64,000 bases of DNA from Kalmusia sp. IMI 367209 (taxonomy: Eukaryota > Ascomycota > Dothideomycetes > Pleosporales > Didymosphaeriaceae). Shown one piece after another: positions 33,508 to 46,988 of this stretch. The stretch spans positions 744,001 through 808,000 of the forward strand of contig JAPEUQ010000015.1 of NCBI GenBank assembly GCA_027946365.1, in the 5' to 3' direction. Under the pieces are notes generated by a model that was not told where the DNA came from, made no database searches, and saw only the letters and a program-made list of their open reading frames with translations. The translations under genes were made by a program, and so were the position numbers. The stretch's first letter is position 1, and each line of letters begins with the position of its first letter.

Positions 33508-34147
33508 GGGGCTGCGATTGGGGCTGCGAATGAAACGAGCAAAATGTATAAGGCATAATCCAAGAGACCAAAGGTATGTCAGATTCACAGCAGATCTATG
33601 CTTGTACGTTCGGGCTAATGCAACTCGGCGTTTTCAGAAGACGAATGGTCAACGGAGAGAACGAATTTCGTCGAATTAACGTTCGAAAGAGGCAACCGCT
33701 ACTCAATTTTAGTAACCGGCTTCTCGTCGTTGCATGACCAAGCCGACGGGTCCGACAGTCAGAGAGCAGATGAAGAGCAACCACCAGGACGGTTATGGAC
33801 CGAGGCTTGGATTGATACTGATGCAATGCTGTCGCTATGAAGGAATTTGGAAGACAACTCAGGGCAGGCTAGAAGAAGAGTATAGGAAACATGATGCAGC
33901 CCGAGGAGGTTAGCTAATTGTTATATGAGGCTTAAATCAATTTCACCTATCTATGACTTTTGCTCTCTTTACTGTCCACCTCATCGAATCCTACCTCGTG
34001 ACCGTCACTACACAAATGCCTTCTCTATCCCTGTCTCATTACAAAAATCTGTAACCAGGCGAATGTTGCATGTCGCTGATCATTATAGTTGAAGAGCGTT
34101 AGGATTAGTGTGCACCGCCACGGTCGACCCGCCATTGCTCTCCGCGT

Positions 34148-34159
34148 AATACGCGTATT
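34148..34159. promoter_or_regulatory. Palindromic site AATACGCGTATT, copy 3
   Basis: Identical to the sites at 29707 and 29832, in the promoter of the FAD-linked oxidase. Confidence 0.55.
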
Positions 34160-34262
34160 TGTCTGCTCTTACTACATGCTGCTTACACCTCACAACGATC
34201 AAAGCTCAAGTACCATTGGACCATCTAACAAACTCGATGGCGCCGCTGTCATTTCTTGACGC

Positions 34263-34274
34263 AACACGCGTATT
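34263..34274. promoter_or_regulatory. Near copy of the palindrome (AACACGCGTATT)
   Basis: Eleven of twelve bases match AATACGCGTATT; it lies 104 bases from the perfect copy at 34148. Confidence 0.45.
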
Positions 34275-34485
34275 CTAAATAGTTGAGGACAGCATGCTGC
34301 CCAATGCTCATATTTCGTTATGATCAGGCAATTATGACTTGGCGTGTAGGATGAAGGCTATGAGAAGAAAGGAAGATTTTGCGAGAACTCAAGGTATAAT
34401 AGACCTGTGAATGCTTCTTCAATGGGAGCACACTGGATCAGTGTTCGCTTGTCTTTGCAACTTGTTTCCTCTCATCCTTCTCACC

Positions 34486-36159
34486 ATGTTCGGAGCCGCC
34501 GTCAGACTGGAGCATTTGCTCTCCATTCTCTCCTTACCTCTAGCTTCACTTGCACAGAATTCTTCATATTCACTTGAGAATCCTTCGGGCTTCCCTCCCG
34601 TGAGTTCATGCACAAATGTCTCGCCCAGGTACCTAACCTTCTCGTCAGTGCGACGCTCTCGTGTCCGCTGGTTTCAGCAACCGCATCCTCACCGCCGCTT
34701 CCGACGAGTACGAGCCCCGTATCCAGTCCTGGCCGTCCACTAACGGCCGCTACCATCCCTGGTGTCTCTTCCAGCCCCAAACTACGCAAGAGCTCTCCAT
34801 TGGCATCAGTGCCCTGCACAAAGCTGGCGACGGAGCTGGCGACTGGCACATAGCTGTGCGCAGTGGTGGCCACTCCTACCCTGGATCGAACAACGTCGAC
34901 AAAGGCGTCACTATAGATCTCGGCCATATGAACGGTTCATGGTCCAATGCTGAGCGCAATGTTGCAAGCATCCAGCCTGGGGGTCATTGGAGGGATGTCT
35001 ACGCCAATCTGCTCGACAAGTACAACGTAACAGTGACGGGCGGCCGAGATGGAGACGTCGGCGTAGGCGGATTCCTGCTCGGTGGTGGCATTTCGTACTA
35101 CACCGGCGAAAATGGTTTTGGCTGCGACACTGTATTGAACTACGAGGTTGTACTCGCGAACGGAACAATCGTACAGGCCAATGTCGACGAGAACTCAGAT
35201 CTTTTCAAAGCGTTGAAGGGCGGTGGCCCTAACTTCGGTATCGTCACGCGTTTCGATCTGGAGGCCATGCCGGCGGTCAACCTTGCATACGGTCAGAGTG
35301 TCATTCTGTCGAACTACTCCAACGATATCATCGACAATCTAATCGAGTTCACGGATAATGCTGCAGATCGACCGCACGATCATTTGATAACGCTGTACAT
35401 GCATATCCCAACGACGGAGGGCGTGACGGTCCTAAGCATCCGCACCAATACGGAGGATAATATGAACACCACGGCTTTCGATAGGGTGAATAAGATTCCA
35501 GCCTTGCAATCATCGTGGGAGAGCATGTCTCTTGCTGATGCAGCAAATGCTTCGCAACTCCAGGCGGGATACAAGTAAGCCATGAGACACCGATCCTCAC
35601 GTCCATAATAAGGAAGTTTTTCGGTACTCAGAAAAGATTTACTGATACTGTGATCAGGAGCTCAAGTGCTACACTAACATTCCTCTCATCACCCACTCTC
35701 CTTCGACATGCTGCCGCCCTCCATGACAACCTCGTCTCATCCTTGACCTCTCGCATTGGCGCAAAAAATTTCATTTCCTCCATGATTCTCCAAGCCATGC
35801 CTACTTCCTACAGCCGAATCGGCCAGCAGAAAGGCGGAAACGTGATGGGTATGGACCACATCGGCTCCAATGGCATCATGTGGACGGGCGGCGTCGGCGT
35901 GACAGGCGATGACGCTACATTCGCAATCGCCGAGACTGCGTTCCTCTCCATGACAGCAACTCTGGAGGACTTCGCGGCCAAAGAAGGCCTTTTGGCGGAT
36001 TTCAAGTATATGAATTATGCGCATCCGGCGCAGGATGTGCTGGCGAGTTATGGGACGGATAACCTGTCTTTCATGAAGAAGGTTGCAGCAATGTATGATC
36101 CTGAGGGCTTCTGGCAGTATAGGGTTCCTGGTGGGTTTAAGCTTTCGAGGACTGGGTAG
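34486..36159 (+). CDS. Secreted FAD-linked oxidoreductase (berberine-bridge-like)
   Basis: Exons 34486-34599, 34649-35574, 35658-36159 (513 aa). Signal peptide-like start (LLSILSLPLASLAQNS). PCDALVSAGF, then an FAD-binding PCMH-type domain: RSGGHSYPGS with His at residue 113, the expected site of covalent flavin attachment, GGRDGDVGVGGFLLGGG, and NYEVVLANG. The C-terminal substrate domain ends YDPEGFWQYRVPGGF, the usual end of the family. Several N-glycosylation sites (NSS, NGS, NVT, NAS) fit a secreted enzyme. The first intron was placed at GTGAGT (34600); it gives the conserved PPCDAL join. Members oxidise sugars, alcohols or secondary-metabolite intermediates. The exact substrate is unknown. 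Confidence 0.92.
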
Positions 36160-36462
36160 ATGGGCGCACGCGTCTCTAGAACTGATGTTTCATATGAATT
36201 AGATACTGGATTTGTAAAGTCTAACTGTAGTTAGACAGCATTAATAATTTAATGTAGGTTCCCATAGAAGGAATGACTGAAAAGTCATCTCTCCCTAGCT
36301 ATGAGATAGTGATGATGGAGGATCAAGGTCACATTGACCTATAATATGTAGACTCAGCGACTGAATCGAATAATAAAGTTCATTGACTTATCGGTATCCT
36401 ATATATTTACTGTGTCGACTGCTCATTGAAGGGTTGCATTGCCCATCGTTTCGTAGGAATTT
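36160..36462. other. Convergent 3' spacer
   Basis: Oxidase (plus) and glutathione transferase (minus) end towards each other; AT-rich, no gene. Confidence 0.5.
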
Positions 36463-37423
36463 TTAGTTTTTCTTCACATACGCCTCACCAATGCCTCGCT
36501 GTACCGCCGGCCTCTGCGCAATGCGATCCACCCACTGAAGCAAATGCGGGAAATCCTTGACCTCATCTTTCGTGAACCCGCTCTTCTCCCAGTTCTTCAC
36601 CCACGGCCACGTCTTTACGTCTGCAACGCTGTACTTCCCCTTTCCATTGCCAGCCAAATATCTGTATATCGTAAGCTTACATCCATTGTATTCCTCTTCG
36701 ATGATGGCCGACTTACTCCTTGGGCTCGCCTGTGTACTTCCCACTCAGGTGGATCTCCAACACGCCAAACACGCGAAGCGTCCTACCTCACATCAGTATC
36801 ATTATGCAGAAGTCCACATCCTGGGATCGACTTACTCGTTCCTGAACCTCTGAATTGCATACTCAATCTTCTCCGGCGCTGCCCTCAAAAAGTGGTTCGT
36901 ATTCCCTTGATACGGCGCGCCGCTGCCGTGCCAGAAGAAGGTCCATTGCAGCGCCTGGTTGCGCTCCAGATCGTTAGTGAAGCCGAACTTGTCTTCCTTG
37001 TCGGCAAATTTGAGGAGATAGAAGAGCTCGGCTGAGGTCTCATGGACAGTGAAAGGCGGGGACTGGGTGTTGTCGATGAGGACAGGGATGCGACCTTTTG
37101 GATGACAAATTAGAATCTTGGGCCTTGGAACTGTGAAATGGAGAGACAAAGGGAGGGTTTACCATTGGGATCTAGACGCAAAAACCAGTCGGATTTTTGT
37201 ACATTCGTGCTGTGGGGCGTTAGATGGGTTGGGACGTAAGGGAGAGGTAAAAGTACGATATGTCGATGAGGGTCGTCGTCCATTCTGTGCCATATGCGTC
37301 TTTCAGCTCCTCTAGGAAGATTTGAACGGCCTGGCCGTTGGGCGTGTTTTGAGTAATTAGGTGCAGCCCCTTAGCATTCTTGACGTCTGCTGGTGTCTCG
37401 TCGGTGTAATGGTAGGAAGACAT
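36463..37423 (-). CDS. Glutathione S-transferase, Ure2-like
   Basis: Exons 37423-37257, 37209-37163, 37094-36836, 36782-36717, 36661-36463 (245 aa). The N-terminal thioredoxin fold shows NTPNGQAVQIFLEEL, then DISTNVQKSDWFLRLDPNG and RIPVLIDN with the cis-Pro, followed by the Glu/Ser pair of the glutathione gamma-glutamyl site (HETSAELFYL). The C-terminal helical domain reads TFFWHGSGAPYQGNTNHF and ends with VADVKTWPWVKNW. These are marks of fungal Ure2-like and GstB-type transferases that join glutathione to toxic electrophiles in the cytosol. No prion-like N-terminal domain is present. The acceptor of the fourth exon (GTAG at 36783) was chosen because the nearer one would give a stop. Confidence 0.9.
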
Positions 37424-38141
37424 ATTGGCGTTGTTTATCCAGCTCCTCTTCTGGTTGGATATAGCGTGTTTTGGTGCAGTGATTGTGAATCTATAGTATA
37501 GAGCTTGAGATCCGAGGGAGGTTTATATACTATGATGTGGATGGGACCGATCAATGTTTTGTAAGCTTTGCTTGTAAATGCGTGCGTGATATCACGTATT
37601 ACTCGTACTGCCCCTCATCACCCATTACCCCACTACACCCCGCCAATAGTCGTGTCGCTCGATGACGTGATGTAGCGCAAGAGAAGGCAGTCATCTGCAA
37701 AGTGCTACCGATTGACGACACATACTTGGCCTTGTGTTACTTCAGCGTACTATCGACCATGATCCATGACATAAGTCCTTCTCGTGAATTTTTACGACGA
37801 TGGCGAAATGCTTGGCCACAGTCAATTTGCTCATAGCTAGAGTTGAGCTATAGGATTACAAGTATTGCAGTATCTATTTAGTACTCTAGTCTATAGATTA
37901 CTGACTCTAGTAGATGATAGAGCTCATATGTAGCAGGGCAATAGCCGGCCGCGCATTTCGAATAACGGTTGAATGTACTGAAATTTTATTTATGCTCATA
38001 TTCGCTTCAAAGATGCTGTCTCCCACCCAATGCAAAACAATCGAAGTCCATATAGAATCCCAATAACGTAATTAAGAATGCATTCGCATAGGTCACTTCG
38101 TCCACCAACAACTGCCCATCTCATTTCCACCGTCCCACTTG
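37424..38141. other. Spacer, promoter of the glutathione transferase gene
   Basis: 720 bases, no gene. Contains ATCACGTATTAC near 37590, loosely like half of the AATACGCGTATT site, and TGACGTGA near 37661. Confidence 0.45.
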
Positions 38142-40681
38142 CTACATTTCCTTGCTCCTCTCCTCATTCTTTTCCGCATCGAAGAACAAGCTTTCCCGCT
38201 TCGATTGCACGCCGGCCGGCGCTGTCCGCGCACTGCTTAATGGCGCGCCATCTGCTAGCCCGATTTTTCCTCTCTTGAACTCCTCTGCACGCTTGAGGTC
38301 GCCTGGTGAAGGCTCTGTTGTCGAGGATAGCGGTGACTGAAGAGGTGTGCCCGATGCGCTTCTCGAGGCTTGCCAGCCTTTCTTCTTCTCGCTTGCCCAT
38401 GCGCCCCAAGAAGACAGATATGCTCCTGCTCGTGTGGAAGCTGCCTGGATGTTGGCTTGGGCATGGGAGAGGTCGGGTGCTTGCGCTTTCCCTGCTGTTG
38501 ATAAGCTTCGGCTTTGTCGTTTGCATCCCTGTTACATGACTTACATCGTGCACCTTGCGCGCTATTCTTGTCTCCAATGGGACTACTTGGCTCGCTTTCC
38601 TTTGCCAATCGATGCTCTTCTTGCCTCTTCCTCTGCGCCTCCCGCACTGCCTCCATTTGCGCCCATAAATTATCGAATGCAGAAGTTACTTTCTTCTGTC
38701 CAACAGCTATCTGCTTGCCAATCGCTTCGCGCGATTTTTCTAATCGTTCATCAAGATGCATTTCTGCTACCTGCCTATGCGCCACGCAAGAATCAGCACA
38801 CAAACGCTCACAGTGATAACCTGAAAAGTGGAATTGGAGAAAAGACTGCCAAGTTTAGTCGGCTTAGGGATGGAGTACTAGGGAAAGGGGACGCTTACTG
38901 CGCGAGTCTTCGTTGAACGTCTTCAATGCTGAGGCCGCCGGAGCACGGGTGCTTGGGGTCGACGATGTCGAAGAGATGCGAGTCGGTGAATTTGTTCCAT
39001 ATCCTGAAGTTCTCCGTCTCCATCCAGGCATGTATGTAATTGTTGGAAAATTCGCCCGCCGGGTCTCCTTCGTGTTCTACTAACAGGTTCTCCTTGTCTT
39101 TGTGTTTCCCCTGGTAGGCCTTGAACTTAACTGCGCTAAGCATTGCGAGTAGGTACTCTTCGAATTGCATTCGAATGAATTCTTCGCTACCGGCGTACCC
39201 ATGATCCTTGGGGCGGCTGGGGTTGGACTCGTCCCAGGTATCATTCACGGTCTGTGTCAGGAAGTCTATCCATCTTCGATCTGGTGTAGAAAGCACGAGC
39301 GCATGCTGAAGAGAGGTCGATGTAATGTTCACCGTGTGTTCGTCCAGATTAATTAATATGTCGCTATATCGATCTTTCTGTTGAAGCAAGAGCGAATTCG
39401 TTGACCCGACAATGTAAGACTTGGTATCTTGATCGGCAAGCACGTCGAGTTGTTGCAGTGGTGTGTATGGACCAAAGAGTGAGCCTTTACCAAAGAGCTG
39501 GAGGGGAAGACCCATGTAAGTAAGCACTATAAGATTATCAGTGCGAGTCCTGTTTGATGATGACACTACTAACATGAAGCGCGCTGTGAGGTTTTCAGAG
39601 AAGTAGGCATGACGAGCTTCGTCTCGCATGCATTGAACTTTGGATCAGCAGAATCTTGAAGGTGGCGAATAAGGCCGGGTATCAGAGAAATAAGAGCAAA
39701 TTGCATCATGCATAACCGTTCACAATGCGAGCCGAAGAAGAGCATCTATTGAAGCTTAGCCTGGTACGTTTCTTAGTAGAAAGCTCCCATACCTTTGGCT
39801 GGAGTAAAGCACACTTGAAGAGAACAAGCGTCTGCCACTTGAATTCATGGATCAATTCTCGCAGAGATATACCTATTCATATCAGCCATATGGATATCCT
39901 GACCGCAGCGTGGACTTACCAAAGTAGTGGTCTACCTCTCCTTCTTTGGTTCTTTAGCAACGTGGGAAGACTCTCCGTAAAGCGCTGCAATATTTCGACA
40001 TCCGTGAAGTCTCTGGTAAATTGTGAGCGACACTCAGCTTGTTCCCAGTGCTCCCCTCATACACTCTCTCTCCTTTCTCTGTCTCTGCCCAGCTCTGAAG
40101 AGGTAGCCATGAGGGCGCCACTTACTTTTGCGCAAACCAAGCCGCAGTGACAACTCCCAATTGCGCCTTTATGGCCCCGAAATGCTGCGGGCTATCACTG
40201 ATCACCACGACAGCCTTTTGGACTGTGCTCCGCGTAACGTCCGCTGGTCGATTGATCAACTTGCTCGCATCCAATTGGCGCGTACACGAAATGCCAAAGA
40301 GGCTCGAAGCGGGGTGGGTCGAGGTCTCGGCGCGTCGCAGCGTGAAGTAGGAGTAGTCTTCTGTGGAACTGCGCCATGTTAGCCATACGGTTGCGAGTAC
40401 TGGCAGGACTCCCCTTCTGGGAAGGAGGCGTAGGTTGTGGACAGTAAGCACTGGGGAACGGATACTTACGCATGCGCACCGTCGCTGAGAGCCATAAAAG
40501 GAAGCAGCGACCATTCATTCTCAACGGCCGGGTCTGCGCCGCCTTCCTCGACGCCAAACCATCTCTCTACTTCGGGTCCCCTGCAGCGCCATCAGCAAAT
40601 GTCCCCTCCTTCCGCTTCACCTGCAGCTGCTCACCGGGCATGATGGAAATCAACAACACAAATAAGAGGCGCGAACGCCAT
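38142..40681 (-). CDS. AVL9: AVL9-like DENN-domain protein of the late secretory pathway
   Basis: Nine exons: 40681-40635, 40580-40470, 40368-40126, 40012-39936, 39872-39793, 39745-39574, 39526-38899, 38774-38545, 38491-38142 (645 aa). The start ICVVDFHHARGPEVE, LPFMALSDGAHA with EDYSYFTL, SLRELIHEFKWQTLVLFK, LLQPKMLFFGSHCERL and YMGLPLQLFGKG, then YTPLQQLDVL are landmarks of the tripartite DENN module of Avl9. After SGGLSIEDVQRRLAQ comes a basic helical segment (DERLEKSREAIGKQ) and a disordered tail with GAYLSSWGAWASEKKKGW. Avl9 acts in exocytic vesicle formation and polarised growth. The donor of exon 4 (GTAGAC) is unusual; it was needed to keep the frame into SLRELIHEF. The open frames that read through introns give false tails. 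Confidence 0.88.
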
Positions 40682-41411
40682 TCTCGCTATCGCAACAGAT
40701 CGCTATCGTCGGGTCTGGTCGCTGGGCGCAACGAAGGCCATGTGGACATAAGATGTGGTCCTGGACCTTGGGCTCGGTACTGGGATGCTGGGCGCGACAG
40801 CCGCTTATCGATAGCGGGTGTGCGACAGGGATCTTCCAAGGCTGGCGCATTCACGCCCGCGGGGACATGTGATCCTTCAAGCACAGTTGATCCGGGGAAA
40901 TCGTGCCGTTTCCGGAGTTTGTGGCAAAACATAGCTTCCAGGGTATCTAAGACCGGCAACCTTCTACCATAATGGCTTTGAATGCGTACGCACTCAATGT
41001 TTGCAATCCCGTCCTGTGGGAACAATGGAGCAGCAGTACGTTTGTGTACTTTTTAATTCATATCGTAAGCTTTCTATGGGCAGCAATGGATGAGTTGAAG
41101 ACGACAACGTAGGGTTTAAGCAAGTCAAGAAGAAAGCATGTCCTTCCATGTCGGCTTCAGACCAGCCACGGCATTGAAGCCGTCACCATAGTCAATCCAC
41201 TACGCCCCATCACAGCCGTGTATACCACGCAGTTCATTCCAAGCCCAGCATGAAACTGCTGCTTACTCCCACGATCCTCTATTCCACTTCCAGTGGTATG
41301 GTGATGAAATTAGTTCAAGGAAATTTGTCCAGCTTGCGCCAGGAAGATCAAAGCCGAATGTCCAAATGCAGTGCTACCGTCTCCAGAACACTTGAGTGAG
41401 AAATGCTTGGG
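40682..41411. other. Spacer between AVL9 and HOG1
   Basis: 730 bases holding the AVL9 promoter and the HOG1 3' end. No gene seen. Confidence 0.5.
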
Positions 41412-42865
<1,454 letters not shown>

Positions 42866-45660
42866 GATGGGCAGGCGGACAATGGCAGAGGTGCAATGAT
42901 GATGATGCAAAGTGCGATATGTTGATATTGTTGTGGGGTCGCAGGTTCGCAGTACAACAGGCTGGAGTGGCGCGGGTAATTGGGTCGGTGAGGGTTGCCG
43001 CGGAGAACGTGGGCTACGATGGGAGGAAGCGCCAAACAGGACAGAAGAACCAGAACAAAATCTGCAGACGGGTAGGCCGAGCGGTAGTGTTGCTTGCTTA
43101 TTTGGCGGCGGGCGGACGCGCTCGGAAAGGGGAAACTATGTAGCGCGCCGAAGAAGGTCGGAGGGGCAGGGCACGGAGTGGCTCTCAAGGCTGTGGCGGA
43201 AGGTCGATCACTACCGCGAGCGGGGAAACACAGAGGTTATGAGATGGTAGGAGGGTGAAGGGAAAGGGAGAAGAATGGGGGATGAGGGGCACAGTACACT
43301 GCGGGTTGCCCGTGCATGGCCGCCCACTGTCCTAACGAGCGAAACCTGCATTGATGAATTTATGCCTACGTCATAGTGGACAACGACGCTTTCCCATGCT
43401 AGCACCCATGCATGTTCACATTTGCGATGTATCTACAAATACTTCCGCGTAGGGCTTTCTCATTCCGGCCTCACCGTATTCTGAAATATGTTCCAACTCC
43501 GAAGAGTTTTTCTCTGCATCTTGCGTTCTCTGTGGTAGCATTGGGTAGTGCCCCCTCCAAACTGGCTGAGGCTCGTGCGCCGCATGCTGCTCGCGGCCGT
43601 TCGACATCCACCGGACTAGACGATTGACACCAAGTATTTCATGGCACGCATCGCGACTTCGCCAGCCACCAAAATTTCGCAATTCGAGATTGCCATGACT
43701 CCTCGAATCGACGATGGATCGACGATGGATCGATTGGAGGTTTTCGATGGAAGGCGGCCATGCTGGGCAAAGGCGTTTCAGGGCTTCCCGAACGTGTCGA
43801 CGGTACAAGCTTCGCCGGGGCCAATACCCACGACGCCATTCATCAGCCGCCGTTGTTGGATATGGTAGTCGGCATCAGCAAACATGCGGAAGCTTTGCAT
43901 CTGTTGAACTGTGGCTGCGGAGACTCCTGTACGCCTTCGTATCCTTTTGCTGACACCCCATCACGGCGAGAAACAGCAGCCGCGGACCACTGGCTGCAAA
44001 CGTGCCTGCGACAGTCGCGGATTCTGCGGGGGCGGCAATGCCTTTGCCGGGCGACCACTTCAGCTCCAAGGTGTAACTCGGGAGGTGACCACGAGGAAGC
44101 TCCTCGGCAAGGCCAGAAACGGGCTCGGCTACGGGAGAACCCTGTTGCTGCACTCGATTGCGGATGGATTGCGGACAACGTGACAGCTGACAGTTTCTTG
44201 GGCACCTGGGCAGGCCAACTGGTATTTGAATGTACAAGTATCGGGCTAAGGGATGGCTGGGCTGCATCAAGTTAGACAGAGAGGGGACAACGACCAGCGA
44301 AACAACAGCGAGGTGTACCAGGCTCCGGTAGGTGGAGTTTCTACTTGGTGCACTCCTCGCAGCGGCTGGCGCATATCCATGGAAGCCAGGCTGTCGTCAC
44401 TGCGACACTCTGGCGTCGCACCGAGATGAGGGATGATGGGGCTTTTAATCTGTGCCTGGCTGCAGTGACGAAGCCGTCTGACCAGAAGCTGCCTCGTGGG
44501 GATGGCAGATATTATGTACAGCGGCCAAGCGTGCTTGCGTGCCTAATTTAGATCGCGAGAGGGTCGAGCTCCTGGCTTAGCCTGCACCTCAATTACTGTT
44601 TCGAGTCTGCTGTGACCAGAGTGACCAGAGTGACCCTTCAACCACGGGCGAGCGTGCGGAGGGGACCGTTCTGTGGCGCATCACGGCGGTGATGAATCAT
44701 CGATGGCGGGAGCCGCTGCAGCGCTTCGCAGGTGGAGGCTGCAGCAGTGTCAGTCTTGCAGAGGACGGCTCGGTGCAAGATGATGAGAGGGGCTGCCACG
44801 ATTATGCGCCGCCGCGGTGAAATGGCCCAGGTCAGAAGTAGGCGTGAATGAAGCCATTGGGAACGGCAGCGCAGCCAATAGCGCGGGCAGGCGAATCTAC
44901 CTACCGTTGCAAGCAGCGCCGTCCCCGCCGTGCCCGAGCCCATCTCCTCCTCGCTGCGCTGCCGACGATCGCTTGCTTTGCCATTGTTGCGTTTGCTGGC
45001 ACGGCCTGGCAATCGACCCGCTGTCTGGAGCCGGCCGCTGAATGAACTTTGGGGCTTAGCTTCCAAGGTCGCTCCTTCCCTGCGCGGCGGCCTTCTGCGC
45101 GCAGTCGTCAAGTCTACCACCACCACCACGACACGCCCTCGCAGTGCACCCGACCGCACCCACTCCCCACCCAGCATCCGCATCACCGCCGGCCTCGTGG
45201 AGCTGCTGCGGCAGAGTTAGCAGTCGTGCGCGCGCGTCCTGGCTCGCCTCTCGAGTGTGCCTTGCTGTTCAGCTGCTAGAGGGGGCGGCGCACTGGCCCC
45301 CCCGTCTTCACCCCGACCTGGACTGCAACTACGACCTCCACCATCGCGAACCTCCACTCTCCACTCCCCATCGACGCTGGGAGCGCCGCGCGCGCAGACC
45401 TCGATCAACATCCACATCCGCTTCGCAACGGGCAACACGTTGCCTTCGGCCCCCCCACCCGTCCACGCTTCGTCCGCGTCGTTCCTCCCGCACTCGGATC
45501 GCGCCCCCATCCGGTGAAACACCACCTCGCCATTTCTATTGTCTCTAGACGCCTTCGTTTACGACTCTCCGATCGACCATTGTCCCCACTCGAGGCGGCC
45601 GCGCCCTTCGACGATCCTGCCCTCGCATCACGGCCACCGACGCTACCGTAATCCGACAAG
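42866..45660. other. Long divergent spacer between HOG1 and the G-alpha gene
   Basis: 2.8 kb, GC-rich in its right half. Many overlapping open frames exist on both strands, but none has a recognisable domain or splice support. It should contain long 5' leaders and promoters of two signalling genes. Nothing else is seen. Confidence 0.5.
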
Positions 45661-46988
45661 ATGGGCATCTGCATGTCCACCGCAGACAATCAGGATGCCG
45701 AACAGAAGAAGCGCAGTCAGGCCATCGACCGCAAGCTCGAGGAAGACTCGCGCCGCTTACGGCGAGAATGCAAAATCCTCCTCCTGGGTAAGCAGCTGAG
45801 CGACCGCTGATTGTTCGCATGCTAACACGCGTACTCAGGCTCTGGCGAGAGCGGCAAGTCTACTATCGTCAAGCAGATGAAGATTATACACCAGAACGGC
45901 TATACGCAAGAAGAGCTCGCAATGTACCGTTTGACGATATACAAAAACGTAATAGACTGCGCAAAGGCTCTCATCGGCGCAATGCACCAATTCGAAATCA
46001 CACCGGAAGAGCCCGACAACGAAGATTACTGCCGATATCTGCTAGAGTACACAGTAGATCCCGACCCAGAGAAGCCGCTCGATCTACGAGTAGGACAGGC
46101 AATAACATCGGTATGGCAAGATCGATGCGTGTCAAAAGTGCTGGAACATTCAAGCGAGTTCTATCTGATGGACTCTGCGCCGTAGTATGTTGGCTACTCA
46201 TGAGACTGTGGGTTCGGTTCAATACTGATCGCGTTAGTTTCTTCGACGAGGTGATGCGAATAGCCGACCCCAACTACATCCCAATCGAATCTGATGTCCT
46301 ACGCGCGCGTACGAAGACCACGGGTATATACGAAACAAGGTTCACAATGGGCCAACTGTCAATACAGTACGTAGCCTCGTTCGGGTGAATATCTGATCCT
46401 CCGGCTAATATGAAACTGCAGCATGTTTGACGTAGGTGGACAGCGGAGCGAGCGCAAGAAATGGATACATTGTTTCGAAAACGTCACATCTATCATATTT
46501 TGCGTAGCTCTGAGCGAATACGACCAGGTTCTACTAGAAGAGAGCTCCCAGGTACGGCTCCAGAATCCCCAATCTTGCGCGTATGCTAACGGGCACTAGA
46601 ACCGAATGATGGAGAGTCTGGTGCTGTTCGATTCGGTAGTGAACAGCCGATGGTTCATGAGAACAAGTATCATCCTCTTCCTGAACAAAGTAGATTTGTT
46701 CAAGGCGAAACTGGCGCGTTCGCCGCTAGGGAATTATTTCCCCGACTATTCCGGAGGCAACGACGTCAATCGTGCGGCAAAATATCTGCTGTGGAGATTC
46801 AACCAAGTAAATCGGGCGCATCTCAACTTATATCCTCAGTACGTGCTGTCAGAATTTACTGTAGCGGATGTGATGCTGACCTTGCCAGTCTTACCCAAGC
46901 CACCGACACGTCGAACATCCGACTCGTCTTCGCCGCTGTAAAAGAGACAATATTGCAAAATGCGCTCAAAGACTCGGGAATTCTGTAG
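45661..46988 (+). CDS. Heterotrimeric G protein alpha subunit, group III (GNA-3 type)
   Basis: Six exons: 45661-45787, 45839-46184, 46238-46366, 46422-46551, 46600-46838, 46889-46988 (356 aa). The start MGICMS offers Gly2 for myristate and Cys4 for palmitate. P-loop GSGESGKST (43-51), switch [25 protein letters not shown] and the TQATDT loop are all present, so GTP binding and hydrolysis should work. The end LKDSGIL fits fungal group III alphas (GNA-3, MagA, Gpa3) and lacks the C-terminal Cys of the Gi-like group I. These proteins stimulate adenylate cyclase and act in nutrient sensing, conidiation and virulence. Confidence 0.95.

Larger units (their letters stand above)
33508..34485. other. 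Spacer, promoter of the FAD oxidase gene
   Basis: Almost 1 kb without a gene. It holds the AATACGCGTATT site at 34148 and a near copy at 34263, which lie 338 and 223 bases before the oxidase ATG. Confidence 0.5.

Noticed and set aside
38255..38803. Continuous minus-strand frame at the AVL9 3' end
   Set aside because: Its C-terminal part is intron read-through; splicing at 38545 and 38491 restores the known Avl9-like tail.
43875..44270. Open frames in the HOG1 / G-alpha spacer
   Set aside because: GC-rich DNA gives long frames on several phases at once; none has a motif.
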